Source: Cercophora sp. LCS_1 | Taxonomy: Eukaryota > Ascomycota > Sordariomycetes > Sordariales > Lasiosphaeriaceae | Length of the DNA stretch: 64,000 bases | NCBI GenBank assembly: GCA_036250225.1 | Contig: JAPZLL010000017.1 | Span: 186,001-250,000, forward strand | Direction: 5' to 3' | Part shown: positions 45,886-56,399 of the stretch, piece by piece | How positions within the stretch are numbered: position 1 is the first letter of the stretch | Layout of the letters: each line of letters opens with the position of its first letter | Translations under genes and position numbers: made by a program | The notes under the pieces: generated by a model | Databases searched by the model: none | What the model saw: the letters and a program-made list of their open reading frames with translations, nothing else | What the model was told of the DNA's origin: nothing

Positions 45886-47152
45886 ACCCGGAGGCTATCC
45901 TCTTGGCATGGAGCTAGAGCGGTTGCATCAGACCGCGGACTCGGACCGTCGGCACACGTTGCATTCTTCGGGCCTCGACTCGACGCGGCATCCAGAATAA
46001 GTCCCTGCTTTCACGATACACCGCTTCGTTGAGGCCAGTTGCCTGGGGTTGGCGAGGTGGAGGCCGGTATTCCAACGGCTTTTGCGGGCCCTGGCTTAAC
46101 TTTGGTGGCTTGAGCCTGGGAGCCCATTGTGAAAGTAGGGTCGGGACGGAATGGAGAGGGCGACGCCCGCCATCTTGAACCGAGGAATCATGGATCCCGC
46201 AGATGGGATCGATCCCTCACCCGAACGGTTGCTCGTAGCGGTCGAGAAGCGCCAGCCCTACCCCGGCTTGGCCATACAACAAGCAGCGCCAGTCGAGCGG
46301 CGCATTGCAGGGTGACATTTCTCGGGCGCAGGCGTAGCACGAACAACCGTTATCGTGGGCGCCATCCGCCATCTTCAGTTGGATGCCCAAGTGAGGGGCA
46401 CGCTCGGCGGTCGCTGGCCAGGACGCTGATCGGACCAAGATCGGTGACGGGGAATGGCGTCAGAAGCGCCAAAGCTGGTGGAAGCGGCGTCGGTCACAAC
46501 ATGGAAAGTGGGTTGTCGTTGCCGTCACGCCCTTTGCTGGTGGAGGGGCTGGACGTGGTCTTGGAAGGTGCGGCTTAAACCCGAGTATTTCCTGCCCCTG
46601 CTCGCCGTGTCAAAGACGCAAACCCGCACAATCTTATCTTGGCATGGTCTTGGCGCTGCATTTCGACTGCGGTTCGTCTTTTTTTTGCTGCGACCGTTTC
46701 TCGTCTTGCCCGCTTCCCCGACCAATTCCAAACGCCCACGACCGCGCGCAAGCTCGCTTCCAACCCGGCACTTGCACTTGCACGAGCGCCCAAATGCCGG
46801 GCTGGACATATCGGGCTACCCGCACCGTATCTGCTCCGACCGCGGTGCGCTTGGTGCCGGATGGCGGATGGCGGATGACGGATCAATCACAGTTGACGAC
46901 ACGACACACACCGCAAGAGACGACAACACAACACCATGCACGCACGCACGCTCGCTCTGGTCAAGGACTCGAATTCGGCACCGAGGAAATTACACACAGA
47001 AACTTGTCGTTTCTACCCAATATGTACAGGCCTAATGGCGCTACCGTAGGTGCGATGACCTAGCAACTTCTCTCTCTCTTTCCCTGCCCAAGTCCCGCCA
47101 AGGAAAAAAAAAAACGCCGCGACATGTCAGCCCCAACGCGCACGCCTCCCTC
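45886..47152. other. intergenic region, nothing firm
   Basis: 1.3 kb between the relic and the 3' end of the esterase gene. Open frames here are Arg/Pro-rich and unconvincing. ATGGCGG is repeated twice near 46862-46875. Confidence 0.35.
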
Positions 47153-48340
47153 TTATGAGAGGTTTGGAACGGCCCACGGAGCCCACGAGGCAGTGTCGAC
47201 GGTGACGGCGCTTCGCTCGACGGCGCTGGGCTTGGTGCCGCTGTTGAGGAGGAAGTAGTTGATGAACTGGGTAAGCTCGGCCTGTTGCCCGCTGGGGAAC
47301 TGGCAATGGTTGTTGCCGCCCTGGAGGGTGAAGCCCATGAAGGTAGGCTCGCCCCAAGCCTTGTAGATGAGGCGACCGGCGTTCATGCAGCCGGTGGTGG
47401 AGACGGGGCCGAGCCAGTCAATGTTGTTCTCGAAGGAAATGAGACCACGCGGCACGGTCAGCGCAGCAAGCATGTGGTGGTCGACGGGCATGGTGTTGGT
47501 CGAGCGGGTGAAGGGGTCAAAGTTCTTGGAGAACCACACGTTCTCGCCAATGATCTGGTTGGCCGTCTGGATGTTCTTGCCAGCGCTCTTTTGCTGGTCA
47601 GAGATACGCCAGCAGGCAGCGCCGCCGGAGCCGGACTCCTGGGGAAGACCCAGGGCGATACGGGACACGAGAGCGGCGGCGATCATGGCGCCCTTGCCGT
47701 TACGGGAGCAACCCGTCACACCGAGGCGCTTGGTGTCGATGCCCGACGTGGCAGCGCCAACCTGCTCAAGACCGTCGATGAGACGGTCGATACCCCAAGC
47801 CCATGCGGTCAGAGCACCAGCCGTGTGAGAGCTACCGAAGAGGTCGTAGAAGAGACCGCGGCCACGCGAAGAACCACCGGACTGCGCGGCAAAAGCATCG
47901 TTGCCGAAGGTGATGGTGGCGACGGTACCGGGAATCGGGAGGGAGGAACCACCAACACCAATGATGGCGGGGAAAGGTCCAGTGCCCGAGGGCTTGCGGA
48001 TCGAGGCGGAGAAGGAGATGGACTTGCTGCCGACGGTGACCTTGACGGTGATGCCGGTGCCGCTCATCGAGGCCTCAACCTTGTCGGGAGCCGGAGGGTA
48101 GACGCCCAGCTCGTACTGCTGGAACATTTTGTTGATCTCCTGGCGACGGCACTCGAACTCGGCCTTGGTTGTGATCTTGGTGCCAGCCGCGTTAGTGAAC
48201 GGGTCGGGGAGCTTAGCGACGTTGACAGCCGGGTACGAGGCGGCGACCGAGCAGGTCTGGCGCTCAAAAACCTCGCTGGCCGGGGCGGCAACGGCAAAGG
48301 CCGCGCTGCAGGCGAGGAGGGCGGAAGCCAAGTGGACCAT
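47153..48340 (-). CDS. 4-O-methyl-glucuronoyl methylesterase, CE15
   Basis: A single exon of 395 codons. A signal peptide (about residues 1-19, LASALLACSAAFAVAA) is followed by a Kex2-like ERQ boundary, then the CE15 core: KLPDPFTNAAG, FECRRQEINKMFQQYELG, FSASIRKPSGTGPFPAIIGV, AWAWGIDRLIDGL, the nucleophile motif GVTGCSRNGKGA (Ser about residue 212), GLISFENNIDWLGPVSTTG and the catalytic His in GGNNHCQFP. It closely resembles the thermophilic Sordariales enzyme StGE2 (recognised from memory). CE15 cleaves the ester between lignin alcohols and 4-O-methyl-glucuronic acid of xylan, loosening lignin-carbohydrate links. There is no CBM. ATG 48340 is chosen because it begins the signal peptide; an in-frame ATG 12 codons upstream would bury it. 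Confidence 0.95.
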   Translation of the reverse strand: MVHLASALLACSAAFAVAAPASEVFERQTCSVAASYPAVNVAKLPDPFTNAAGTKITTKAEFECRRQEINKMFQQYELGVYPPAPDKVEASMSGTGITVKVTVGSKSISFSASIRKPSGTGPFPAIIGVGGSSLPIPGTVATITFGNDAFAAQSGGSSRGRGLFYDLFGSSHTAGALTAWAWGIDRLIDGLEQVGAATSGIDTKRLGVTGCSRNGKGAMIAAALVSRIALGLPQESGSGGAACWRISDQQKSAGKNIQTANQIIGENVWFSKNFDPFTRSTNTMPVDHHMLAALTVPRGLISFENNIDWLGPVSTTGCMNAGRLIYKAWGEPTFMGFTLQGGNNHCQFPSGQQAELTQFINYFLLNSGTKPSAVERSAVTVDTASWAPWAVPNLS

Positions 48341-50213
48341 GTTGAAGATGCTGTCGCTGTCGGGACTGGCGAACAAGGGGAGCTGAGGAAACAGAGGACT
48401 GACCGACGCTCAACGAGGACCATCGCCGGGCAAGCATCTTATATCGCCCACGGCTCTTTCCCGGTTGGCCGGGCTGCTGGCGAGGGAGGGGCACGGACGT
48501 GTGCCTGGGTACCTGTGTGCCTGGCTGCTATTCTCCCGGCTGTGTCTCTTTGCCGGCGGTAATTAAATCGTGGGCCACAGTCATATCGGCGTCGTCGACA
48601 AGCTTGGTATTGTACAATCCCAGGGCCCTGGGGCCTGCGTGGCCGCCGCGGAGGGCTCGCGTGGGTGGGACCGTCCCCGAGGGCATGAGAGCGTGAGGCT
48701 CGCCGTGTTCCCCACGGTTATTGTGGCGGGCGTGGAGCCCCCGCATGCTCCGTCTCGGTCCGCAACCGGGAATGGAAGGCCAAGCCTGCATGTCTTCCCC
48801 AAATCATGGGAGCGCCAGTCGGGGAAAGAGACGCAGGCGACGCACGGCAGAAGTCGGCTTGACCACGCTCGACTTGGCACTTTGGATGAGAGGCCGTCCG
48901 CGCTTCGTGTGCGCCCGTGTGATTCCTGGACCAGATTGGGGGGCAGATTGGGGCCAATATGGCTATTTGGCGTCGCATTGCTGATGAAACGCGTTCGTCG
49001 AGCGGGAGGCCGGCGCTGGCCTTTGCTAGCTTCGGACCCCAATTACTATGCCGACTCGCGGGGCGCGACGGCGTCTGAGGTGCCGAATGCACCCACACTT
49101 TGCCTCAGCTGCATCCCCGATCTGGGGGTGGCGGATTGTGGGGGAGGCCAAGCGACTCTCCACGATCTGTGATGCGACAAGCCCCCTTTTTTCAGCTTCT
49201 CGACTTTTTCCATTTCTTGGGCCCCCGCATCGCCATCTTTTGGGGTCGCGCATCAATCCCTGTCATTGTCATCGACAAGCCAGTCGCAACACATGGCGAC
49301 GACGCCCTTTGCCACTCCAAGCGGAGACGGCAATAATCACACTCGTCGCAGTCTTTGGTCACCACCCTGAGCCTGAGTTTGCAGCGGCCAATCGTGTGTC
49401 TGTTGTCGAATTATCGCCAGCTTGGCAGCGCCCTCCGCCGGCAGTGGATTTGCTCGAGGCGATTGAGTTGCGCCAAGCAGGGACGCCGCAGCGATGACGT
49501 TTGGTACGGTCGTGCGGAGGACAGGTACCATGGCGGCAAAATGGCATGCCGTCCCAGTCGGACAATAGACACATGTCGCCAAGCATTGTTGACGGTTTGG
49601 GTGGGGCGGTGTAAAGTGATGCCCTGGGATCCCTTTGTCGACATTGCCAAGTGGGAGGTTCGCACCTTGTCAACACAGTCATTTCTTTCGTTTTGAAGAT
49701 CCCTCTCTGTCATCCCAAGAGGTCTTGTTCCCGGACTTTTTCCCCTGTTGCACGAGTGTGTGGTGTCTCAGAGACTGTGCGACCGACTGTCCCCAGCCCA
49801 AACCGGAGCCAGGAACATTTCTCCGGCGCCACCACACCCCTTTTGACAGCCTTTCGGACGGTAGTGCAGCCTACCATATAGCCGTCGATATAGCACAGGG
49901 CTGCTTCATCCGAACATCTATATATCTAGATGAATATGCGGGGAATATGCGCACAGGTATTTGGTCTTCCCCCATTCCCGTTCAAGAGACGTCTCTGCCA
50001 GTGTAATAAGGAATACTACCAAGTCGGAACCAGTGTAGCAATGGGCCCATATAGACAGAAAAAAATCAACAAGGCAAAGTCGGCACATTTCCCCTCTTTA
50101 GCGATGCAGCCACTCGGCCGCCCCTTTGGAGTTCTACACACATACACATGATATACCCACGTAACTCCCCGGATCCCACCTAAACGAAGCGCGTCTCTCC
50201 TCCCTCCCAAACC
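48341..50213. promoter_or_regulatory. 1.9-kb divergent promoter of the CE15 / AA9 pair
   Basis: Separates the glucuronoyl esterase (minus) from the AA9 LPMO (plus). No gene is seen. A TATAT near 48435 and a CATCTATATATCTAG near 49915 are candidate TATA elements for the two genes. I did not see a perfect GGCTAA (XlnR-type) site in the half near the esterase; CreA-like CTGGGG and GCGGGG strings are frequent but weakly specific. Confidence 0.4.
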
Positions 50214-51187
50214 ATGGCAGCCCTTATTCCGCCGCTCTTGGCAGCCTTGGCGCTGATGCTGGCTCCCCGGCCGGCGGCAGCCCACGGAGGTCTGGCAAAC
50301 TACACGGTCGGCGACACATGGTACAGAGGGTAGGGTCCGGCTTCCATCTCCATCTCCGATTCCCGACTCAACCCTACCCGGCCCCCATTTCTGACGTCCC
50401 GGATGGATCACTGACAAACAGTTGCAACAGATTCGACCCCTCAGAGCCACACGCCGAACAACTTGGCCAAGAATGGATGGTCCAACGCCGCTGGGACTCC
50501 ATCGACCCCATCTTCTCCGTCGACGACCCCTACCTCGCCTGTAACAACCCCGGCACGGGGCCCGTCAACAGCATCCCTATTCGCGCGGGCGACACACTAA
50601 CGGGTGTATACTGGTACTGGCTACACCCCGTCGGACCCATGACGGCCTGGTTGGCATTCTGCGGCGCTGAAAAAGACGCGTGTAACGGCGTTGATGTCAA
50701 CAAACTAGAATGGTTCAAGGTCTGGGAGGGTGGGTTGTTGGAAGGGACTCTGGTCGAGGGTTCGTGGTACCAAAAGGCGTTTCAGAAGTGGGATGGATCT
50801 CCTGCGCTCTGGCCGGTCACGATCCCCAAGATTGTGCGGAGCGGGAGTTGGATGGTCAGGCATGAGATTGTCAGTATTCACATTGGCGGGCGGCCGCAGT
50901 TTTATCCGCAGTGTGCGCATTTGTGGGTGGAGGGTGGAGAGGGGAGGGATGTGCCGAGGGAGTATTTGGTCAAGTTCCCGGGTGTGTATACGATGCGTGG
51001 TGAGTTCTCAGATGGAAGAGTTGGGAAGGGATGGGGCTGATGGGAGCAGATCCGTCGATTTCGATTGATATTTATGCGGATGAGTTTAAGGATACCACGG
51101 TGAGTTACTTGCAGTCAGGAAAGATGGGGGCGAGGCTGACCTGGACAGAATTACACGATTCCCGGCGGGCCGATTTGGGATCAGTGA
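50214..51187 (+). CDS. AA9 lytic polysaccharide monooxygenase
   Basis: Exons 50214-50329, 50422-50999, 51050-51099 and 51149-51187 give 260 residues. A signal peptide (1-23) ends directly before HGGLANYTVGDTWYRG, so His-24 becomes the N-terminal copper ligand. Family motifs follow: WMVQRRWDSIDPIFSVDDPY, LACNNPGTGPVNSIPIRAGD, the second His in VYWYWLHPVGPM and the axial Tyr block GGRPQFYPQCAHLWVEG. It has no CBM. AA9 enzymes cut cellulose or xyloglucan oxidatively with copper and an electron donor. The last exon is short (NYTIPGGPIWDQ). A GTGAGT...CTAATCATGCAG intron could instead begin two bases before the stop and extend the protein by about 14 residues. Confidence 0.92.
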
Positions 51188-51249
51188 GTTTTCCATTCTT
51201 TTGTTGGGAGCAACTTCTAATCATGCAGACTCGGGTATAAACTAATTCC

Positions 51250-51400
51250 GCCAGGATCGCCATCATAGACAAGTTTTGTCGTGGTTGTTGACGCCTGTTG
51301 CGACATAGCCTAATACACCTCGATTAAAGGCTCCAAGAGTGACAACGACACTGAAGCAATTCGCATCGCTATATATGGGTGGGTTTGCGCTGACCTGTTT
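51250..51400 (-). pseudogene. small relic of the DUF7025 ATPase gene (second copy)
   Basis: About 45 bp is nearly identical to 57112-57157 (CGCCATCATAGACAAGTTTT onward), and similarity fades over the next 100 bp. Read on the minus strand the matching part encodes ASTTTTKLVYDGDP after a CAG acceptor-like site, as in the 57-kb copy. It is a fragment only. Confidence 0.6.
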
Positions 51401-51486
51401 CTTGGTGCTTGGCGAGCGGTTGCTACACCTGGTCATCGTTCGGTGGTAAAGAACTCACGGTGAACACCTCCGCAAATCTCTGTTGC

Positions 51487-53992
51487 TTAACGGGCAGTTG
51501 ACTTTGACTCGTTAGTTCCTTCGTCACTAGGTTCCGGCTCATTTGTAGCTGATTCGTGTGTTTCCGAGTCCTCCAAGAGTTTCATGACCCTCCTGTACCC
51601 TCTTCTCCGAGAATAAGTCCACGGTGTGTTGTTGTAGCAATTCTTTACCCCGGGCCAAGCGCCGGCATCGAGCAAGATCTTGCAGATTTCCAGCGAAACC
51701 GGTTCGATTTCGCGGTCGCAAGCGAGGTGAAGAGGGTAGCCCCGATATGTTATGCCGGAATCTGCCGATGACATGCCGTTGACATTGGCCCCTGCTTGGA
51801 TCAGTCGCTTGACAATCTCGGGCGTTGAAGAAGCACAGGCAGAACAGAAGGCATGGTCGGAGACGCGAACTCCCGTCTCGAGCAATGATTCAACGGCAGG
51901 GAGATCACACGACTCGACCATAGCAATGAGTTTCCGTATGCGCTCCTTTCTGAAGTCGAAGCCTTTTGCGCCCGCCCTAGTCAAAACCCTGGCCATGTGG
52001 GAGGTGTTCTGGCCGGTATCGTCTTTGGCGAAAAGCCGTTCTCCCGGTGTCCAGAGATCGTCATCTGCCAAGTTGTAGTCTGCACCAGCGTCAAGGAGAG
52101 CCTGGAGAGAGCCAGCAGCTTCTGTTGCCTCGCAGAGAAGGTGAAGCGGCGTCCTGCCACTCGAGTCGCGGCAGTTGACGTCGGGGTGGGCCTTGAGAAG
52201 TTCGTCCATGTTCGGGTCCGGCTTGTCTGAGCTGGCGTCTTTTGCGCGACGGGCAGCGATATGAAGAGGGGTCGAGAAATTTTTGTCCCGCGAGTTGACG
52301 TCTGCACCCTTCTGAACCAGAAGATGAATGACCTGCCGCCGCTCGCCGGATTGGTCAACAGCTCGATGCAATGCCGTCAAGCCGTTGTAATCCTTCATAT
52401 CGACTAAGGCATTGTTGCTCAGCAGCAAATCCACGATCTTGAGGTGACCAGCAGCGCTTGCTAGATGGAGGGGTGATGCGCAACTGGAGGTAGGTCCGGG
52501 GGAAACTTGGTAAAGATGGTTGGTCTCCGAACCCGCCGTTATGTACGCCTCGATAGTTTCCAGAGTTGCTCCATATCTGCACGCTTCTGCGATGCCCGTG
52601 TCGTCGGGGGCTAACCTCCCGCCTCGAGTTGTGAGATACCTGACGAGTTCCAGATGGCCGTTTTTGCAGGCGATGCTCAGGGGCGTCAACCCAAGTGTGT
52701 TCGGGCTATTCAGCAGGACGTTGTCGTTCAACATGGTAGTAATCGCTTCTCGAAATCCTCTCCTGGACGCGGCATGGAGAGGTAACTCTCCATTGTCGTC
52801 TTGAATATTTGTGGGAGCACCATTTCTCATGAGGAACTGAAACACGTCTTCACTGCTGGCCAAGTGTAACGCCGTCTGGCCTTGTGGGCCCTTCAGTCCC
52901 ATGGACGCTTTGCCCCGAATAAGTGCTTCGACGGCCTCCAAGCGCGCGAGCATCGAGGCTGTGTGAAGGGGAGAATAGTTACCATCCTTGTTGGTTGTAA
53001 AGTCAGGATTCGCTCCGTGCCTGATGAGTTTCCTGATGTCTTCAGCAGTTCCAACCTCGGCTGCGAGAGTGAGCGGAGTATAGCACTGAATGTCATCATT
53101 GGCGCGGACGTTCAGCTCGGCGCCATACTCGGCAAGCACCAGGATGCTGGACAACATTCTTGCGCGTAGGGCATGGGCCACTGGGCTCGATTCGGTATTC
53201 TCACTGCCGCCGCCGGAACGCAGCCTGGCCCCACCTTTAGCCAGGCAATGGATCATGTCTATGTCGCCTTGGGCAGCTGCTTTGCAAAGTTGCTCATGCA
53301 ACATCTTCCTCTTTCCGAACCAGCTGAGCGAGAAGCGACGGTGATTGTTTGTGACAGCCGGGGTATTCGAGACTGTTGATGTTGTGGACGGACCCTTGAG
53401 ACCAGTATCGCCAGTGTAGGTGATGGCACTCTCGATCTTGGTGGCATTCTCAGGCCTGTCTATTGCTTCGCGTTGCTGATGGGTTTGGTTGCTATGTGCA
53501 TGTCAGCACAGGACTCTCGTCAAAACAGCCCATGTTAACATGCAATTGCACAACGTGAAGAAGAACGTCAACGGCCTGCATGTGCTGATGCAGTTCCATC
53601 TTCTCCTCAACAATGCTCGAGTTGTTCCAGAGAAACTTAAGCCGCGCGGAGACATCCACTGTGACGGCTGGCAGTTGTGTGGCCCCATTTTCCCCGGCCG
53701 AGGCAGCGAGACCCTCGAGACTCTGATACAGCCTGGTAACCGTCTTCAGGCAGTTGGTCAAGCTACGGTCAAAGTCATGCTTGACCGTTTCGTCGACTTT
53801 GCCGGGAGTGTCGAGCGCGGCTTGCAGGATTTGGATGGTCGCTTTCGTCGTTTTAAGCCACGATACCAAATTTTCTAGATCGCTAGGTACGCTCTGATAT
53901 GAATCGATTAGAGTGTCAATCGTCTTGATAGCCTTCCCGATCTGCGACACGAGACCGATACATGTAGCGACAAGTCCAAAGGCTTCAGCCAT
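51487..53992 (-). CDS. ankyrin-repeat protein with fungal STAND-type N-terminal domain
   Basis: Exon 1 begins at 53992 (MAEAFGLVATCIGLVSQIGK, then DTLIDSYQSVPSDLENLVSW), the helical N-terminal domain often found on fungal NLR/STAND proteins (PigL_N-like). The second exon (from about 53490) carries roughly 14-16 ankyrin repeats, e.g. YTPLTLAAEVGTAEDIRKLI, GQTALHLASSEDVFQFLMRN and SPLHLASAAGHLKIVDLLLS, and ends with an acidic tail. There is no NACHT or NB-ARC module between them. The intron between the exons lies within about 53491-53540, but its donor is weak and I could not fix it; the acceptor may be CATAG or CATCAG. Total about 800 residues. Such proteins are candidates for self/non-self or invader sensing. 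Confidence 0.75.
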
Positions 53993-55129
53993 CTGTAATG
54001 GCAGGCCGTAAATATGGAGAGACTTGAAGATGGAAAGCGAAAAACCAATGTTAAGGATTTGGCAGATTTATTCGCGGCCCACTGTCATACGAGTGGCGTT
54101 TTGGTGACAGTGGCGTGATCAGCTCCTCCATGTCGGGATCAAATGCATGGTGCTCGTCCCAATCAGAGCCAATGAAAAATCACCGTGCTGCGGGGACGCT
54201 AGCCCCAACAAACTCTATGGGGCAACTCTGATATCCAGTTGAAGAGAGAATAAGTGTAAAACAACCAAATAATTTTAGAATACTTCAACTGCTTAGAATG
54301 CAAGATTCCTTTCGGCACCCTTGTAGAATACCAAGTAGGTATTGAGTTGTCCAATCAAGGGGGACTTCTTATCAGCGACGCAGGTCGCCTCAGCAGGAGA
54401 CAGTAAGACTTTTTAACAACAAGCCCCTGGGCGGGAAGTCGGTAGTAGGACCCGGCAAGAGGTCACCTCGGCAGGAAGAAGTGGCACTTGGTGAGAGGTT
54501 GCTTCACCCAGAGGCAGTGGGGGGACTTAGTTGGGAGTTGCCTCACATAACTAGAGACATCGCTTGGTATCGGTTTTATAGTATTGTAATTTAAGGTGTC
54601 AGCGATCTATTTAGTTGTATAGCCTTAATATATTATTATGGCTAATAACTGTGCTTTACCTTGTTGATACCGTCGGACTGGGTGGGTAATATATATGCAT
54701 GTATGAAGTTTTGGGAGTTGAGCGTGCAGGCTATACTTACACGATGGAATATCTGTTCGGTGCACGCAAGGTGGTCCTGAAAGCGTAGAGTTCCACTACC
54801 TCTCATCTACTTAGATAGACCTTCCCTACAGCTCCTACATAGCCTTTCTTCCTTTATTTTAACCTAGTATTTCAATAGTAATCTATGGTTATTGCCAGCC
54901 CTCATTACCTAGAAAACACTGATTCGTGACAAATATGTTTTGTCCGCAAACAGGTGCTAGTTCCCCGCAGGGTCTGTAGTCCCCGGATTTCCTGCGGCGG
55001 GGTTACGGTGGCGATTTGGCAGGGATCCGGAAGGGGTTGGACAAAGCGCAGTAGCGAAACCGGTCCCGCAATTTACAGTAAGTAACCAATTTGAATGTGG
55101 TGAGCCTTGGCTCCTCTGCAGGGCGCTTC
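53993..55129. other. AT-rich intergenic island with a degenerate repeat
   Basis: 1.1 kb without a supported gene. The stretch 54200-54960 is markedly AT-rich with TA-dense text (e.g. TTAATATATTATTATGGC), consistent with repeat-induced mutation. It contains one copy of the GGTCGCCTCAGCAGGA-type repeat (54350-54560). Confidence 0.5.
54345..54565 (+). repeat. degenerate minisatellite, copy A
   Basis: Irregular repetition of a roughly 16-base phrase close to AGGTCGCCTCAGCAGG (CAGGTCGCCTCAGCAGGAG, AAGAGGTCACCTCGGCAGGA, GAGAGGTTGCTTCACCCAGAGG). It is homologous to copy B at 58.1 kb, including the shared lead-in ACTTCTTATCAGCGACGCAG versus ATTTCTCATCCGCGAAGCAG. Confidence 0.7.
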
Positions 55130-56353
55130 CTACGGCCTCTCCACCTCTGCGCCGAGAGAGTCGACGAGTATCTCGGCCCTTCCCCTCTTGCGAGCATCGC
55201 GGTCCTGTTGTTCCGCAGCGTCCTCGCTATCCTCCTCCCATGGCCGCTTCCTAGACCGCCCGCGGCTAGGCGTCCCCCGGTCACCGAAGCCGCTGTCGGC
55301 CTGGCTCCCGTCGGGATCCCAGGCGCCGCCGAAATCCTGACGGTAGGCGGAGGAGGAGCGGATATGGTCTCCAGGGCCGTCATCGCCTGGCCGAGACCTC
55401 TTCCTCGGGCTAACGCTCCGGGACTGGGAGGCCGCGTACAGCGCCCTAGCTTGCTCGCGGTTGCGCGTCTCAGTGGTGAAGGTACCGGTTGAGGGGTCGT
55501 GAACGCGCACCCGGCGGCTAGTCTGGCAGCTGACGAAGAAGGCGGCGGAGAGGGGCGAGAAGACGGTGTAGGCGAAGCGCGCAAACAAGCACTCGACGCT
55601 GCATCGGACGGGAAGGAGCTCGATGTTATGATAGCGCGTATTGAAGTAGGGATCCGGGGCGGGGTTAAAGATATGCGTGACAAGGGAGGGGCGGCTTGCC
55701 TGGGTGGTGTCGTCCCAGTCGAACTTGGGAACTATAGCGAAGACCTTCTCGTCAAAGACAGTGTGTATATCCTGGCGGAACCGTATGGAGTTCTCGTTAG
55801 CGTCAATACTTTTTTGGCTGTATAGGTCTAGCGACAGATACCGCGAGAGGCCTTCTCGATTCCACCACTCCTCGGCGGCAAGTGGGACCAGGTGGGCCTT
55901 CTCTAGCGCCCACATGCTATCGGTCATCCGACACGATTCCCCCACGCTGCCCACAGCAAGTTGGAGATCCTTCCAGGGCGAGGGGAGAGACTGGTGGGGG
56001 AACTCCCAGTCTTGGAAGCGCGGGACGACCGGATAGGGACGGTCGGCAACATCGGCGTCCGGCAGCTGGAAAAAGAAGGAGGATCCGCGGAGGATACCAT
56101 CGGCCGGGCGTGCGACCGGGACGAGGGCGTTGGTGTCTTGATCACGTATGGCGAAGAACCCTGACCAAATGTTGCCAACAATGATGCCACAGGTGGTCAG
56201 GGCGGTATCGTAATCGATACCGCCTCTATCGACCGCGCGGAGGTAGAGCAGCGTTCTCTCGGCCGGGGGGTAGTCGGGATGGAGGATAACAATGGGGGCC
56301 AAACGCGTCGCGTCGTTGCGGGAGAGCGTGGGCGTGGAAAACCGGTTGGGCAT
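55130..56353 (-). CDS. HNH endonuclease-domain protein
   Basis: A 407-residue protein from ATG 56353 (MPNRFSTPTLSRNDATRLAP). The fungal HNH_2-type nuclease core is at about residues 148-205: ALEKAHLVPLAAEEWWNREG, then DANENSIRFRQDIHTVFDEK and FAIVPKFDW, giving the His, Asn and His of the HNH box. The C-terminal 100 residues are basic and disordered with NLS-like runs (SPRKRSRPGDD, RKRPWEED, ARKRGRAE). The same frame stays open upstream to 56902 through a relic of a different gene; I start at 56353 because family similarity begins there. Such proteins are abundant and variable in filamentous fungi, with no settled role. Confidence 0.8.
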   Translation of the reverse strand: MPNRFSTPTLSRNDATRLAPIVILHPDYPPAERTLLYLRAVDRGGIDYDTALTTCGIIVGNIWSGFFAIRDQDTNALVPVARPADGILRGSSFFFQLPDADVADRPYPVVPRFQDWEFPHQSLPSPWKDLQLAVGSVGESCRMTDSMWALEKAHLVPLAAEEWWNREGLSRYLSLDLYSQKSIDANENSIRFRQDIHTVFDEKVFAIVPKFDWDDTTQASRPSLVTHIFNPAPDPYFNTRYHNIELLPVRCSVECLFARFAYTVFSPLSAAFFVSCQTSRRVRVHDPSTGTFTTETRNREQARALYAASQSRSVSPRKRSRPGDDGPGDHIRSSSAYRQDFGGAWDPDGSQADSGFGDRGTPSRGRSRKRPWEEDSEDAAEQQDRDARKRGRAEILVDSLGAEVERP

Positions 56354-56399
56354 TGTGTGTGTTGGAGTTGATGTCGACTGAAATGGGGAAGTCTGCGTT

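Noticed and set aside
46454..47063. Overlapping plus-strand frames of 139-193 codons
   Set aside because: Arg/Trp/His-rich, no splice signals or family resemblance.
47285..48562. 425-codon open frame on the plus strand
   Set aside because: Antisense to the CE15 esterase; composition (Gly/Asp/Glu/Val-rich) is that of a shadow frame.
55003..55683. 226-codon Ser/Pro/Ala-rich frame on the minus strand
   Set aside because: Overlaps the basic tail of the HNH protein in another frame; low complexity shadow.
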